In this document: piece after piece, positions 20,263 through 31,224 of the stretch
How positions within the stretch are numbered: position 1 is the first letter of the stretch
Layout: every line of letters starts with the position of its first letter
From: Symsagittifera roscoffensis
Taxonomy: Eukaryota; Xenacoelomorpha; Acoela; Convolutidae
Assembly: GCF_963678635.1 (NCBI RefSeq)
Contig: NC_087062.1
Location: 97,023,705 to 97,087,704 of the forward strand
Direction: 5' to 3'
DNA length: 64,000 nucleotides
Program-made: the position numbers and the translations under genes
The notes under the pieces: generated by a model
Database searches by the model: none
What the model saw: only the letters and a program-made list of their open reading frames with translations
What the model was told of the DNA's origin: nothing

Positions 20263-23200
20263 GTGAGCCATCCGAGATTACACTAGTCCACCTGGACATC
20301 TATGCCGACTACCTGAAGGAGAAGGATCCCAAACTGGACTCCGGGGCAGTGCGAGCGGTGCTCACAACGGGAGGTCCGAGGCTGATGAAAGTGGATGGAC
20401 ATTATATTGATGTCCATGGCCCTTACCCGATTCTGATGAATGTGGATGGCATCAATATCTACACGAAAGCTCACATAACTGATGCGAACGATCAGGTTGG
20501 CCGGATATACGGATGGTCAAGAGGAGCTGAAGGTCAGACGAATCGGACACAACGCGATGCTCGAACAAGATGCTGTGCATATTGGTTGCGAGGCCGATCT
20601 GGCCGCACACGTTCTGGACGTGCAAGGCAGACAACTTTCAGTAAAGGGTCTGCTAGACACGGGAGCAGTGGTTAGTGTCATGCCAGTCAAAACTTGGACC
20701 GACATGGGTTTTGATAGGTCGGATCTCATACCGACAAACATCAGATTGGCAGCTGCCAATCAGGGAGCGATCTATGTCGCCGGACGAACCCCGATCATCT
20801 CACTGCAGCTCGGAGGGAGACATCTTTGGATGAGCTTCCTAGTAGTAGAGAATTTGGACGAATCCGACCAGTTCATCCTAGGAAGGGATTTTGTTCGCAA
20901 CTTTGACGTCACGATTGATCTCAATGACGGATTGATTAGGATCAAGGATCCTGAAAGAAAGTATGAGAAAAGACCCCTTAATAAGATCTTAACTAATCAG
21001 GCCAAGGTGCCGATTTTTCTGGATCGAAAAGTTAGATTAAAACCGAACCAAGCCGTAGTAGCGACGTTTAGGATGAGGAACTTGAATGAACTCAGCAATG
21101 ACAGACAGGTGTGTCTGGTACCAAATCCAAACAGTAAAAGCTCGGCTATTTTAGGAAGAAGCTTCTCACTCACTCAGAGCGGACTGTGTGTGAGTGTGTT
21201 ATTGAACACAGAAGCAACAACAGTGACAATACAGAGGGGAAAGAAACTTGGCTACGCTTTGCCTCTGAACACAGACTTTCTGAGTGTGGAGAACTTGAAG
21301 AAGTTTGATGTAACTAAATGTCCATTACATGCGAACCAAGAATGTATAATGAAAAGAGTAATTGAATTGAAATCTTCTAGGAAATTGTTTTCAATGAAGT
21401 CGGAAACAGATGATGGGCTGTCTAGTTGTTCCAACTTTCCTGAGAGGCCGACGGAAGCAGAGTTAGCAGCGAATAGGCCTGTCCTACCTGAGATAGAACA
21501 TCTGAAGGGTAAAATATCTGACAAGGAACTAGATTCGCTCAGGGTGGTGCTAAATCGGAACGCAGACGTTTTTTCGAAACATAAGGCCGACATAGGTTGT
21601 TGCAATTTTGTAGAGCACGAGATTGAGATAGAAGAGGGCTCGGTACCTCATAGGGAAGGGGCGAGAAGAATGACCCCAAACAAGTCAGAAGCGTGTAGGA
21701 AGGAAATCGAGATGTTAATGGAGTACGACATGATCGAGCCGTCGAAGTTCCCATGGGCTTGTGGCGTGGTCATGGCGAAAAAGAAAGGGGGACAACTCAG
21801 ATTTTGTTGTGATTTCCGTTATCTGAACGCAGTGAATATAAAGGACGCATACCCGATTCCCCGCATCGATGAGAGCCTATCCAAGCTGGGAGACGCTAAG
21901 TTCTTCACGACGTTGGATTTGGGCTCAGCATTCTGGCAAGTGCCACTCAGAGAGCAAGATCGAGAGAAAACAGGTTTCGCGTGTGAGCTGGGACTGTTCC
22001 AGTGGAAGAGGATGCCATTCGGATTGTGCAACGCGATGGCCACATTCCAGCGACTGATGGCCGAGGCACTCACGAGCGTCACTAAGAAATATGGGAATCT
22101 CATCATGTGTTATGTCGATGATGTAGTGATTGCAACACCAACCTTAGAAGACCACATAGAGAGGTTGGAGGAGGTGTTTTCTTGCATGAAGCAGGCGGGT
22201 CTGAAATGCAAACCCTCTAAGTGTGAAATCCTCAGGGATTTCATAAAGTATCTGGGCCGCCTGGTTGACAAACATGGAGTGAGACCAGATACCGAAGCGG
22301 TTGAAGCGGTGCTGACCTGGAAGGCACCTAAAACAGATACACAGCTGATGAGTTTTCTGGGATTCGCCAATTATTATCGGGAGTTCATCAAGGGGTATGC
22401 TGACAAAATATACCCCATGCAGAGGTTGACGAGAAACAAGGGCAAGAAGTTCACCTGGACTGATGAGGTACAAGTCTCATTTGAAAACATCAAACGTGAA
22501 CTTTGCGAGGCACCGGTCCTCGGCATGCCAACGGAGAAGGGAATGTTCGTGCTGGACACGGATGCATCAGTGGTTGCGATATCGGGCATACTTCACCAGG
22601 AACAGGAGTGGAACGGGAGAACGGTTCTTCGTCCGATAGCCTACGGGAGTAAAGTCCTGAGTGATACTGAAATGAAGTACGGCGCACCAAAAGCGGAGAT
22701 GTTTGCGGTGATTACTTTCGTGGAAAAATACAGGGCCTACTTGGGGAGTGCTCCCTTCAAGTTACGTGTGGATAATCGTGCCCTTGCCTGGCTGAAAACC
22801 TATTCGATGGACCAAAGCTATATTGGTCGTTGGATTGTGCGCCTGGATGGATACCACATGATCATAGAGCACCGCACCCGTGACAAGCACCAGAACGCAG
22901 ATAGCCTCAGCAAAAAGACAGAATTTTATGAGCGCCTCGAGGAGAAGCAGGCTAACCAATCAGAGATCAAAGACGGGTTTTCCTTTCTGGACAAAGAAAC
23001 CTACGATAAGCTGCCACTTACTAGGTGGTTAGACAAATCAGGACATCCTATACCTGGACACCCTGACCTTCCAGTGGAGACGGCCGCGGAGATAAAGCTT
23101 TTAGCCAGAGGCGAACCCGTTCCGTTGGATCTGCTAGTCCGGTCCAATTTGGTACAGCAAGAACTGACCAGGCTGGGTATAAACAGCATCGCTTTATTGA

Positions 23201-25464
23201 ATAAGACGGTGAACGTGGCGCCGGACGTCATGGGAAAACTCCGTGACTTGTTGGATAGGGAAGTGGATAGGCATGATCGTCAATGGATGGAGACCATGCA
23301 GAGGTTGACTGTCACCGAGAGAACAGAGAAGAGGCCAGTGTCCATTCGCAGCCGAGGCGTTGAACGGGATTGCAGGTCGATCGTCAACCAGCTGGTGACC
23401 TCGATGCCGAAAGAAGTCTTGTTGAGAACTTCGTTCACTGAATGTGGAACATTGAATCAGAACCAAGCTACTGAGGAAGTCAGGATCAGGTCGAAATCTA
23501 GCTTCACGAGGAGAGTGCACTTCACGGATGCAAAAGAGGAATACGAGCCAAGCCCAGATTGTTCGTCCGTGGACGAGACAATGTCCGGGGAGTCTGACAC
23601 CTTCGAGCCAGTCAAGGACGACTTGTCTGAGGAGTCAGACACCTTTGAGCCCGTGCAGGACAACTTGTCCGGGGAGAGGTTCACTAGACCACCTAGGGGC
23701 AGAATTTTGTCCGGGGAGTCGGGTTCAAAGCGACCGATGGACAGAGTTTTGTCCGGGGAGTCGCGAAACATCTCAAACAATTTGGAATATGATGTTGGAG
23801 AATCAGTCGACTCAAGTGTTGACTCGGGACCTCAGTCCGGGGGCAACACGTCTGAAACAACTTCCAATTCCGATATGTCAGAGATTGCAATCCACTCCTT
23901 ATTGGTAGATTGGAAGCAGCGTGGGCTGGACCGAGAAACACATCAGGATCCAGACAGGGATAGATACACCTCAGATGAAGAGGGCACTGTGGTAGATAAT
24001 GCCGCAGACGAGCTCGAGCTGATAGCAGTTTCTAAACGCCCAACCAGATTGCTGTCACATGGTACGGTCGTCGGTACCAATCTGGAACCATCTGTGCAGG
24101 AAGCGACGCCTTTGAAAAAGATATGGTGTGTCAAGTTGATGGACGATGCTCATGCTCCGGAGATAATGAGTGGGCAAATGAACGTGGTGAAGACGTATTT
24201 GAAAGCCAGGTACAGGCTGTCGGATCTCCTAAGGGCTCAACGAAATGATAGAATGACGAGCAGTCTGAAAAGATGGATCGAGAATGGAGCACCTGACAAG
24301 GGAGACTTGGAAGAAGACAGCTACAAAATCCTGAAGCAATTTTACCTGAAGAGGAAAGACTTGTTGTACCTGAATAGGGACGGAATCGTAGCCTGTAAGC
24401 GCAAGGAGGAGGACAAGGTCCTTTATAAATACAATTCGATAGTGTTACCACAGTTGTATCAGACCGAATTGCTCTTTCGTTCACATGATCAGATGGGTCA
24501 TCAAGGCGTGGACAAAGTGTATAACAGGATACAGAAACGATTTGAATGGCCGGGATTGAAGAAGGCTTGTGAGAAATGGATAGCCGCATGCCTGTCTTGT
24601 CAACAGGCAAAGGATCCCAGGAAACTAAGGTTCCCCCTACAGTCAATAGAATCGTCAGGTTTTAACGAAGTGGTGCAAATTGATCATCAGAAAATCTGCA
24701 TGACAGCAACGGGCTATAATCAGGTGCTGGTAATGATCGACCATTTCACGAAGTATGCGGAGGCAGCACCCTGCATGACAGCATCGGCAGAAGAAACATG
24801 CGATCATTTGATAAACGTGTGGATAGCAAGGCATGGCTGCCCCATCACGTTCCAATCGGACAATGGCAAAGCATTCGTAGGTGATCTCACGAAAGAGTTA
24901 ATGAAAAGGTCGCAGGTAGCGCAGGCCCACTCGACCACTTATCACCCGCAAACGAATGGCCTAGTCGAGAGGCAGAATCGCACACTGGTATCCATGTTGA
25001 GAGTCTACTGCTCACGCTATATGGATGACTGGGACAAGCACTTGCCGCAAGTGATGGGTGCTTACAACAGCACGGAGCATTCCACCACGGGAATAAGTCC
25101 GCATATGGTGCTGACGGGTCATGAAAAAGCACTACCGTTAACGTTCTTCTTCCCTGAATATGAAGGGAAGAGGACAGCACCGCAAACGTACGTGCGGGAC
25201 GTTATTAGAAGACAACAGGACCTCAATGACTTATGCAGGAGGAATACGCAACAGGCGCAGATTAGACAAAAAAGGAGGTTTGATAAAAGGACAGCCGATG
25301 CAAAAGCCTACTCAGTTGGCGATTACGTCTGGGTGTTCCAGGAAGTGGTTCCACCAAAAGGAACCAAGAAACTATTAAAGAAATGGCGTGGTCCATTTCA
25401 GATAACAGAGGTGCATCAAGGAGGTCGTTTTTATCGGCTGAGCACCGGAAGAGCGGCTCATTAG
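20259..25464 (+). pseudogene. pol: Element C pol: protease, RT, RNase H, integrase
   Basis: The protease frame overlaps the end of gag and is broken by one base near 20515. From 20482 a 1,660-codon frame is open. The protease has LLDTGAVVSVMP with the catalytic DTG near residue 59. The RT has the LDLGSAFWQVPL block and the active site YVDD at 22111-22122. RNase H has LDTDAS and VDNRAL. The RNase H to integrase linker is very long and holds five 14-residue repeats starting LSGES (23582-23760). Integrase has an HHCC zinc module (HDQMGH to CLSC) and catalytic D1420, D1460 and E1496, a canonical DD35E spacing, then a GPY/F-like KKWRGPF. The TAG at 25462-25464 interrupts the frame where element A has a Tyr codon, so it is a nonsense change. 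Confidence 0.9.
23582..23760 (+). repeat. 42-bp coding repeats with polypurine-tract core (element C linker)
   Basis: TGTCCGGGGAG occurs at 23582, 23666, 23708 and 23750, with a decayed copy about 23624, so the period is 42 bp. Each unit reads (L/M)SGE or a variant, while the other ten or so residues diverge. Equivalents on the minus strand are at 11318 and 11369 (element B) and 54053, 54127 and 54154 (element A). Confidence 0.75.
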
Positions 25465-26830
25465 GAGAATATCAAACCACACAACGCCTCGTCCGAGGAT
25501 TGGTGCATCCCAGCGGACATGCAAGAGGGAGACTATTTAATAGTGGATCCTGCTTGTGAAGTGAATGAAAGGGGTACTCGCGACAAGAACGACGGGAATG
25601 AGGTGGTGGACGATTGTGATCTACCACTGGATCTCGAGTTGACTGAGCGAGTAGAGGTGGACGATGAAACTCTACCCTATGCCGAAGAAGACTGGGATTG
25701 CCCGGAACAAACCGAACTTGACAAAGGAATACAGCCTGACTTTCCGCTCACTATGGAGACACGCCAAAGTAAGAGAGGAAAAAACCAGAAGAAATACAAT
25801 CCGTATGGCGAGGACTTCGTTGTAGACCGGATAGTAGTGAGTGATGTCATAGACTCGCTGGTGGGGCTGGACGAGGTAGCGATGCTAGAAGAAATCGACC
25901 TTGTGAACGATATGGATCAAGATTGGATCGACGATCGATCAGAACCGGAAGTGGAGTTCGAACCAGAAGCGGAACAGACTCATGAGCAAGAGCTAACAAA
26001 CTTGCGCGTGCTCGAATGGCTCCATGATCTGCCGACAGATCCAAAAGAGACGATCCTGACGATTCAGGACGTCGATAGAGACGGCGTCAAGGACATCAGT
26101 CATGATAATACCGAGTCCAACTGGGTCGCCCCAGATGGTCCTCTACGTGTTCCACAATCCAACCTCGGTCTCCTAGACTTTGGGCGATCGACGGGGACGT
26201 CGATGGATATTTTTGTCCGGGGGTGGGGGTAGGACTCACCCACACCGAAAATCTCATAATAAAAAATTGAAATCGGCAAGGGAAACCGGAGAACTAGAGA
26301 CAGAGGGCAAGAATGCTAAGAAACCACCTTTTGGACGAATCTTTGAATCGTATTTTGATCTACCGAACCTATATTCGAACAATATCGTTATAACGGACAG
26401 CGATTTCATACTCACGGAACGCACGTGCGCCATAGCGATAACGGCGGACGTAAGCTTCAAAACAGCACTAGCGGCCGACTTTAAAAGAGAGTACAAGAAT
26501 ATCGAGTTTTTGTGGAAACAGAGGCCGGGTTTAGGAGGAATGATAGCGTTGCCCCCTGTTGCATCACAGATACCAGGGAAATATTTGTGTTTTTTGGTTA
26601 CGAAAGCTACTGATAGGCAACACGTGAATCCGGAGAGCTTGGTATTGGCCTTGACTCGACTTAGGGATTTCCTGTTTGAGAGAGGTGTGACCTCTCTCTC
26701 GTTGCCAGTTTATGATCCCAATAGAGCGAAGCTACACCCGAGAGAGTTGTACGCTCTTGTGCATGTGATATTTTCAGAGACTGACATAGAGGTTTACTTA
26801 CATAAAAAATACTATCTGAGCATATGCTAA
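25465..26830 (+). pseudogene. Element C pol tail: acidic spacer and macro-like domain
   Basis: The frame continues after the TAG with an acidic region and a KYNPYGEDFVVDRI segment, runs to 26232, then shifts. The rest is read in another frame up to 26830. The shift is explained by one missing base in the conserved G-rich block at 26214-26235, compared with A and B. The last ~150 residues resemble a macro domain: an ADFKREY helix, then GKYLCFLVTK, then LRDFLFERGVTSLSLPVYDP, then HVIFSETDIEVYLH. The order matches small OARD1/ALC1-type macro domains. That assignment is from recall of the fold pattern; ADP-ribose binding is not shown. Confidence 0.7.
26187..26235 (+). promoter_or_regulatory. Invariant hairpin plus G-rich block in pol (element C copy)
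   Basis: ATCGACG (26187-26193), loop GGGA, CGTCGAT (26198-26204), then TATTTTTGTCCGGGG and a GTGGGGGTAGGAC run. Elements A (51636-51683) and B (9336-9383) carry essentially the same bases including third codon positions. This copy lacks one base in the G run. Candidate internal plus-strand primer or RNA signal. Confidence 0.65.
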
Positions 26831-27325
26831 GAATTGCGCTCGGCGATAAGTGGTTTTTATTAAGTTGCTCGATAAGAATTAGAGTCAAGTTTTAGGTTAG
26901 GTTAGGTTAGGTCTTAGGTACAGTATTAGGGATTAGGTTTTTATGTGATAGTATAGGTGTGTGATGTTTATGTGTTTATGTTATATTATCATTATGATAG
27001 GTCTTATGTTTGTGTCATAAAAGAACTGGAGTACTCCAGGTCATCAAGGTGACAGCGCACATTCGCGCTACTCTGACAAAGGTAAAGGTGGACGATCCAC
27101 CTTGGTGCTAAAATTTTAAATCAGAATTGAAAAAGAGAATTTCAATGGAGAGTTTTAAAGAATTGATTGATGTTGCATCCAAAAATGATGGCTCTAAGTC
27201 GCGACCTGTTTTTTAGATCTTGATTGATCGAAAATTGTTTACTGATTACTGAAAATTGTTTCTTGTTTACAGAGGAGACAGAAAGAAATTACACGACACG
27301 ACAACAAGAATCAACACGAAAAGAA
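26831..27325 (+). other. Element C pol-ORF3 intergenic region with candidate 3' splice sites
   Basis: Non-coding. It holds four TTAGG units at 26892-26911, a perfect hairpin AAGGTGGA/TCCACCTT at 27085-27103, and two acceptor-like sites. TTTTTTAG before ATCTTGATTGA ends at 27216; TTGTTTACAG ends near 27272. The first has a close counterpart in element A (50721-50728, TTTTCTAG before ATCCTGATTGA). ORF3 is probably made from a spliced subgenomic RNA, as env genes are in retroviruses. That is inference. Confidence 0.55.
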
Positions 27326-29710
27326 ATGGGTGACACGAACGAACTCATGGAATTCCTCTCAGCGAGTCTAGGAGCGACTCTAGACGAGATCTATCAGCGG
27401 CTGATCGATTGTGATTTTACACGAGAAGACCCGGGGTTGGCGATGTTTGTGGTCGCACTCCTCAATGCACTAGGAAGAGAGGGTCGAGGGAATCGCCCTA
27501 CAGAAGTCGTGTTGATGTTGGCCTTCGGTGAGTCCGGGACCGCCGAGAGAGGCCGAAACCGATTGATGAGATGGAGGCGTGGAGAAATGTCTGGCCACGA
27601 CCTGGCTCGTGAGCCAGGACTAGGTGAGCAAAGGGACCACCGGCTAGGTGAGATGCCCTTACCCGTCCAACCCACGCAGCCACTCATTGGAGCGAAGAGA
27701 CAACGTGATGGGCCAGGCCCGTCAGACTTGGTCGACTCTCCAACAGCTGCCCCCCCCCCGAAGAGAGTGAGAGTGAGCGAGATAGAGATCCAGACGTCGG
27801 AAACGATTGAGACACTGGAGAAGAAGGAGAGATACCAGAGTGAGCTGTGTGCCAAACTTCAGGAGTACAGGGCCATAGCTCGAGAGAGAGACGAATGGAA
27901 AAAGAAATTTGAAGATCTGCAGGTGGCATACAAGGAGGATGAGATAAAGCACCTGAAGGAGCTGTATATGGCGAAGGTGAGCCAAGCGTCACCGGAAATT
28001 CTGGCGAGCATGAGACCCTCGGAGGGATCTAACGACACACGCCCCAGGACAACAGCGCAGGAGCTGTGCGCATTGAGAAGACCTGAGGTTCTGGATTTGC
28101 GTGCATCAAGGGGGCCCGAGGCTCCTCAGCAGACGCGACCGTCTGCTTCGAATCAGAGGTTCACGATACCAGACCCTTCTGACACCTATCTAGCTCCTCA
28201 ATTCCAGGAATCATTTAACCAAGTGGCCAGAGCCGCAATGGATGAAATCAACAGAGGCACTGAGCGGACACTGGCTAGGATCGTTCCTTCCCAGCGTCGT
28301 GATCATTCATCAAATAGCTCGGAGCGAGCAACCCGCACGATAGCGTGTTCTGCGCCTGGTGGAGTCTTTGAGAAGTCTCGCGTGGTAGACATCAGGAAGA
28401 ATCTGATGACATGTCATCAGTTCACGCAAGTGCCAGCCGAGCATCCTCGAGCCTGCTTGAATGACATGAGCTGGAACCCCGCCACGAACGACCAAGTAAT
28501 TCCCCCAGGGAGTCGCCATTTGATCATTGGAGACAGTTTGGTGAGAGATCTGAATGAGATCTTCGTCTATGGTCAGACTACCATTCTGTCCTTTGGAGGA
28601 GCCTCAGTGGCTCAAGTTATCAAAATGATGGAGTTCCAGAGCGAGGATCATCTGGATACATTAGTAATAATGCTGGGGACCAATGACGTCTCGAGAGCCC
28701 CCGTGACTCCAGAGAACAAGTGGGAACCTCTGTTGGTGTGTCTATTGAACGAATTGAAAGAAAAGTATAGACCCAAGAACGTGATCCTGTGTACGATACC
28801 ACCAAATCCTTTGGTGGGCACTATAGCTGCAGATTTCATGAATGGCAACGTGACGCGGTGGAATGAAATGACCCGCAGTCTGGTGAGAAACAATCCTGGC
28901 GAGTTGCGACTCCTGGATCTCGAAAATATGCTGCGCATGACTGACCACATCGCGCTCACTAAAGATGGAGTGCACTTCAATACCCAACGAGGGAGGCATT
29001 GGATTAACGATGTGTTTCAGACGCAATTGAGAGAAGTGGAGCAAGAGTCGAGGGCGACCGGTTCTTTGGCTCGGACCAATTTGACCGGAGGGAGTAGAAT
29101 AAGGGCAACCGTGCCCGAATCCCTCGCCAACCGTCTAGGGCCCTTGGCAACGGAGACGGTTGGAGCCGTAACCGTCGCTCCGAGCTCAAACGTGAGAGAC
29201 AGGCTGGGGACTGCTCCTCCTCCCAGGCCGCAGTCGATTGGAAGCCGACTCGGCAGATCGGTGGAACAGAGTAACAGAAATAACTCCCAGACCGCGTCTA
29301 GGAGGAACGATTCGCCTGCCACGACAAATCCTGCTTCGACAGCAGGACCGTCTACAAGTACCGTGCCAGCGGAGGGAATCGAATCAGGCAGCAGCCTGCT
29401 TTGGAATAGATCAGATCCTAGTCATTGGGGTCAGTACAAGACGGACATGTCAGCGAAGTTGAATATGAATACCTTGACGTGTCGGGAGGATGCGATGAGA
29501 ATGACTGGCGGTGAAAGTCCCACAGTGTCGCGACTTTATCGGATACCGGGCGTGGATTGGCTGCTAGCAGAGCAGGAGAAATTCAGCTCCTCGACCTCAC
29601 TCCGACATGCAGACCTGGATGGATTGCCTCATGACAATACCTTTGGACCTTTAAACACCCGGTCGCTCACCGACGTTCGAGATAGGACCCGAGGAAGGTA
29701 CACCGAGTAA
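27326..29710 (+). CDS. Element C ORF3, N-terminal part with SGNH hydrolase domain
   Basis: The start MGDTNELMEF at 27326 aligns with the starts of ORF3 in A and B; the frame is open upstream to 27224. Residues 1-110 form the conserved N-terminal domain (LDEIYQRLIDCDF to GEMPLP). A charged coiled coil follows. The SGNH hydrolase domain has block I GDSL with Ser codon 28535-28537, a Gly block (SFGGAS), block III GTND near 28676 and block V DGVH at 28964-28975. Such esterase domains are known in ORF1 of CR1-type LINEs. A Ser/Pro/Arg-rich region follows. The frame stops at 29710, at the edge of a large deletion relative to A and B, so the second domain is absent. Confidence 0.8.
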   Translation: MGDTNELMEFLSASLGATLDEIYQRLIDCDFTREDPGLAMFVVALLNALGREGRGNRPTEVVLMLAFGESGTAERGRNRLMRWRRGEMSGHDLAREPGLGEQRDHRLGEMPLPVQPTQPLIGAKRQRDGPGPSDLVDSPTAAPPPKRVRVSEIEIQTSETIETLEKKERYQSELCAKLQEYRAIARERDEWKKKFEDLQVAYKEDEIKHLKELYMAKVSQASPEILASMRPSEGSNDTRPRTTAQELCALRRPEVLDLRASRGPEAPQQTRPSASNQRFTIPDPSDTYLAPQFQESFNQVARAAMDEINRGTERTLARIVPSQRRDHSSNSSERATRTIACSAPGGVFEKSRVVDIRKNLMTCHQFTQVPAEHPRACLNDMSWNPATNDQVIPPGSRHLIIGDSLVRDLNEIFVYGQTTILSFGGASVAQVIKMMEFQSEDHLDTLVIMLGTNDVSRAPVTPENKWEPLLVCLLNELKEKYRPKNVILCTIPPNPLVGTIAADFMNGNVTRWNEMTRSLVRNNPGELRLLDLENMLRMTDHIALTKDGVHFNTQRGRHWINDVFQTQLREVEQESRATGSLARTNLTGGSRIRATVPESLANRLGPLATETVGAVTVAPSSNVRDRLGTAPPPRPQSIGSRLGRSVEQSNRNNSQTASRRNDSPATTNPASTAGPSTSTVPAEGIESGSSLLWNRSDPSHWGQYKTDMSAKLNMNTLTCREDAMRMTGGESPTVSRLYRIPGVDWLLAEQEKFSSSTSLRHADLDGLPHDNTFGPLNTRSLTDVRDRTRGRYTE

Positions 29711-29714
29711 TTGG

Positions 29715-31224
29715 TTGAAGCAAGGCACATGCTTGGCTCAACACAGTGGGATGGAAGGACATGTTTGTAACATGGGACACTGCCTGATTACGCTGAGCGA
29801 GCAGCATCGACAACTGGCACGATTGTATGGAAGATTGAGCATGTCAGATAAGAGTGCCATGGAATTGGTCGCAGACTGCCATGGGGTGACGGACGTAAAC
29901 CTGATCACAGCTTTGGGATTTTGTAGCATGACGAGTTCGATAGAATCGCTCGAGCGCTTGGAGCGTGCCCGTGAGCTAGTGACGTCCCTCAGCGTGGAAA
30001 TATTCCCTGGAGCATTACAAACAGAGCAAAAGATTGGAGGCTGGCGAGAAGCCCTAGAGAATGAAATGAATCTGAAGGATAGTGAAGCCTATCACAGACC
30101 TGCTGGTTCAAAATATATGGTGGGTTCAAGCTCCGCGCCATACTGCAATAGCAAGTATCCTACGCACATGGTAGTGATGGATGCGAGGACGCAACAAGTG
30201 TTGGTTGACCAACTTTTCTCTGTGCCAAAGTGCGTGAGGTTGGCCAGAATGTCAGAAAGGTCATATGACTTGTTGGCAAAGATCTTTCGGGCAGTCCCGA
30301 AGAGATCCGAAGGCGAGTTGCAAGACGTTGTGGGTGAAGAGTTCATGAGACTGAACGAAGGTAACGTGAGTGAGTGAGTTCCAGAAACAGAAAGCGAGTG
30401 GTGCGTTACCCACTGAATTCCCCACCATAAAAGAGAACGACGATTTACATAGAATTCTGATGGAAGTGGAACCGTTGCTGGGAGCCTCAGGGTATCGGAC
30501 CCGAAGGAACATAGTGAGGACCCATGGGGAGTATCCTTGCCACTGCTTGGCGCAGACGTTGTGGTACCCCAAACGCGGGAATCTGATCCTAGTCTGGGAC
30601 GTGGAGGAGTTGTACTCGACGGGGTTGCCCGATCAGAATCAACAAATGTCAATTGTGGTGGTTAGCGCCATGCTAGCAGTGAGATGGTTGGAGGCTAACG
30701 CAGACACAAGTGAGCAGGAGACGGCCGTGCCGGCTCCTGAACAGCTGAGCAACGTAAAAATGAGTCGTGAGTTGGATCTTTTCAGAACCACCTGCAAGGT
30801 TCTGAGAATACCTAAAGCCATCGAAAGAATATGGTCAAGGCAAAGATTGATACCTTGGTTCCGTGCAGTGATGACATCTTGGATGTATGAACGCGCGAAG
30901 CGTCACATGTCAAGGAACACGGAAGCCTATCAATCTTTCCAGCTAGACATAGGACCAGGAGCCTATAAGAGAGCTTTCCTGACGCATAGAAACGCGGTCA
31001 CCACGGCGGTGAAGCGAGTAGCTGGAGCGCCTTGTGTTACTGAAGATGAAAAGAAAGAGGTCTTAAGAGCTGACCTAGAACGAAACGTGAGCCTATGTCT
31101 TCACAACAGCTTTTGCAGGAACCGGGAGCAGAAGGTGAATGTGGACTTGCTACCTTGTTGCAAACCGAGGCTGTTGGAACAGGAGGGTTGGGGCACGGCC
31201 CGCGACTCTCTGGACATGTTATAG
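29715..31224 (+). pseudogene. Element C ORF3, C-terminal remnant after internal deletion
   Basis: Two overlapping frames (29715-30377 and 30370-31224) match the C-terminal part of ORF3 in elements A and B. They are separated by a slip in a GTGAGTGAGTGAG run near 30365. Conserved features are SVPKCVRLARMSE, YPCHCLAQTLWYPK, HRNAVTTAVKR and a Cys-rich LCLHNSFCRNRE to LPCCK segment that could bind zinc. Compared with A and B, well over 1,300 codons are missing at the 29710/29715 junction. Function unknown. Confidence 0.75.

Noticed and set aside
25462-25464. TAG in C's pol as a programmed readthrough site
   Set aside because: Element A has a Tyr codon here and no conserved readthrough context is seen, so a simple nonsense change is more likely.
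26892-26911. Four TTAGG units suggesting telomeric DNA
   Set aside because: Only four units, inside the pol-ORF3 intergenic region of element C; too short to indicate a telomere or an arthropod host.
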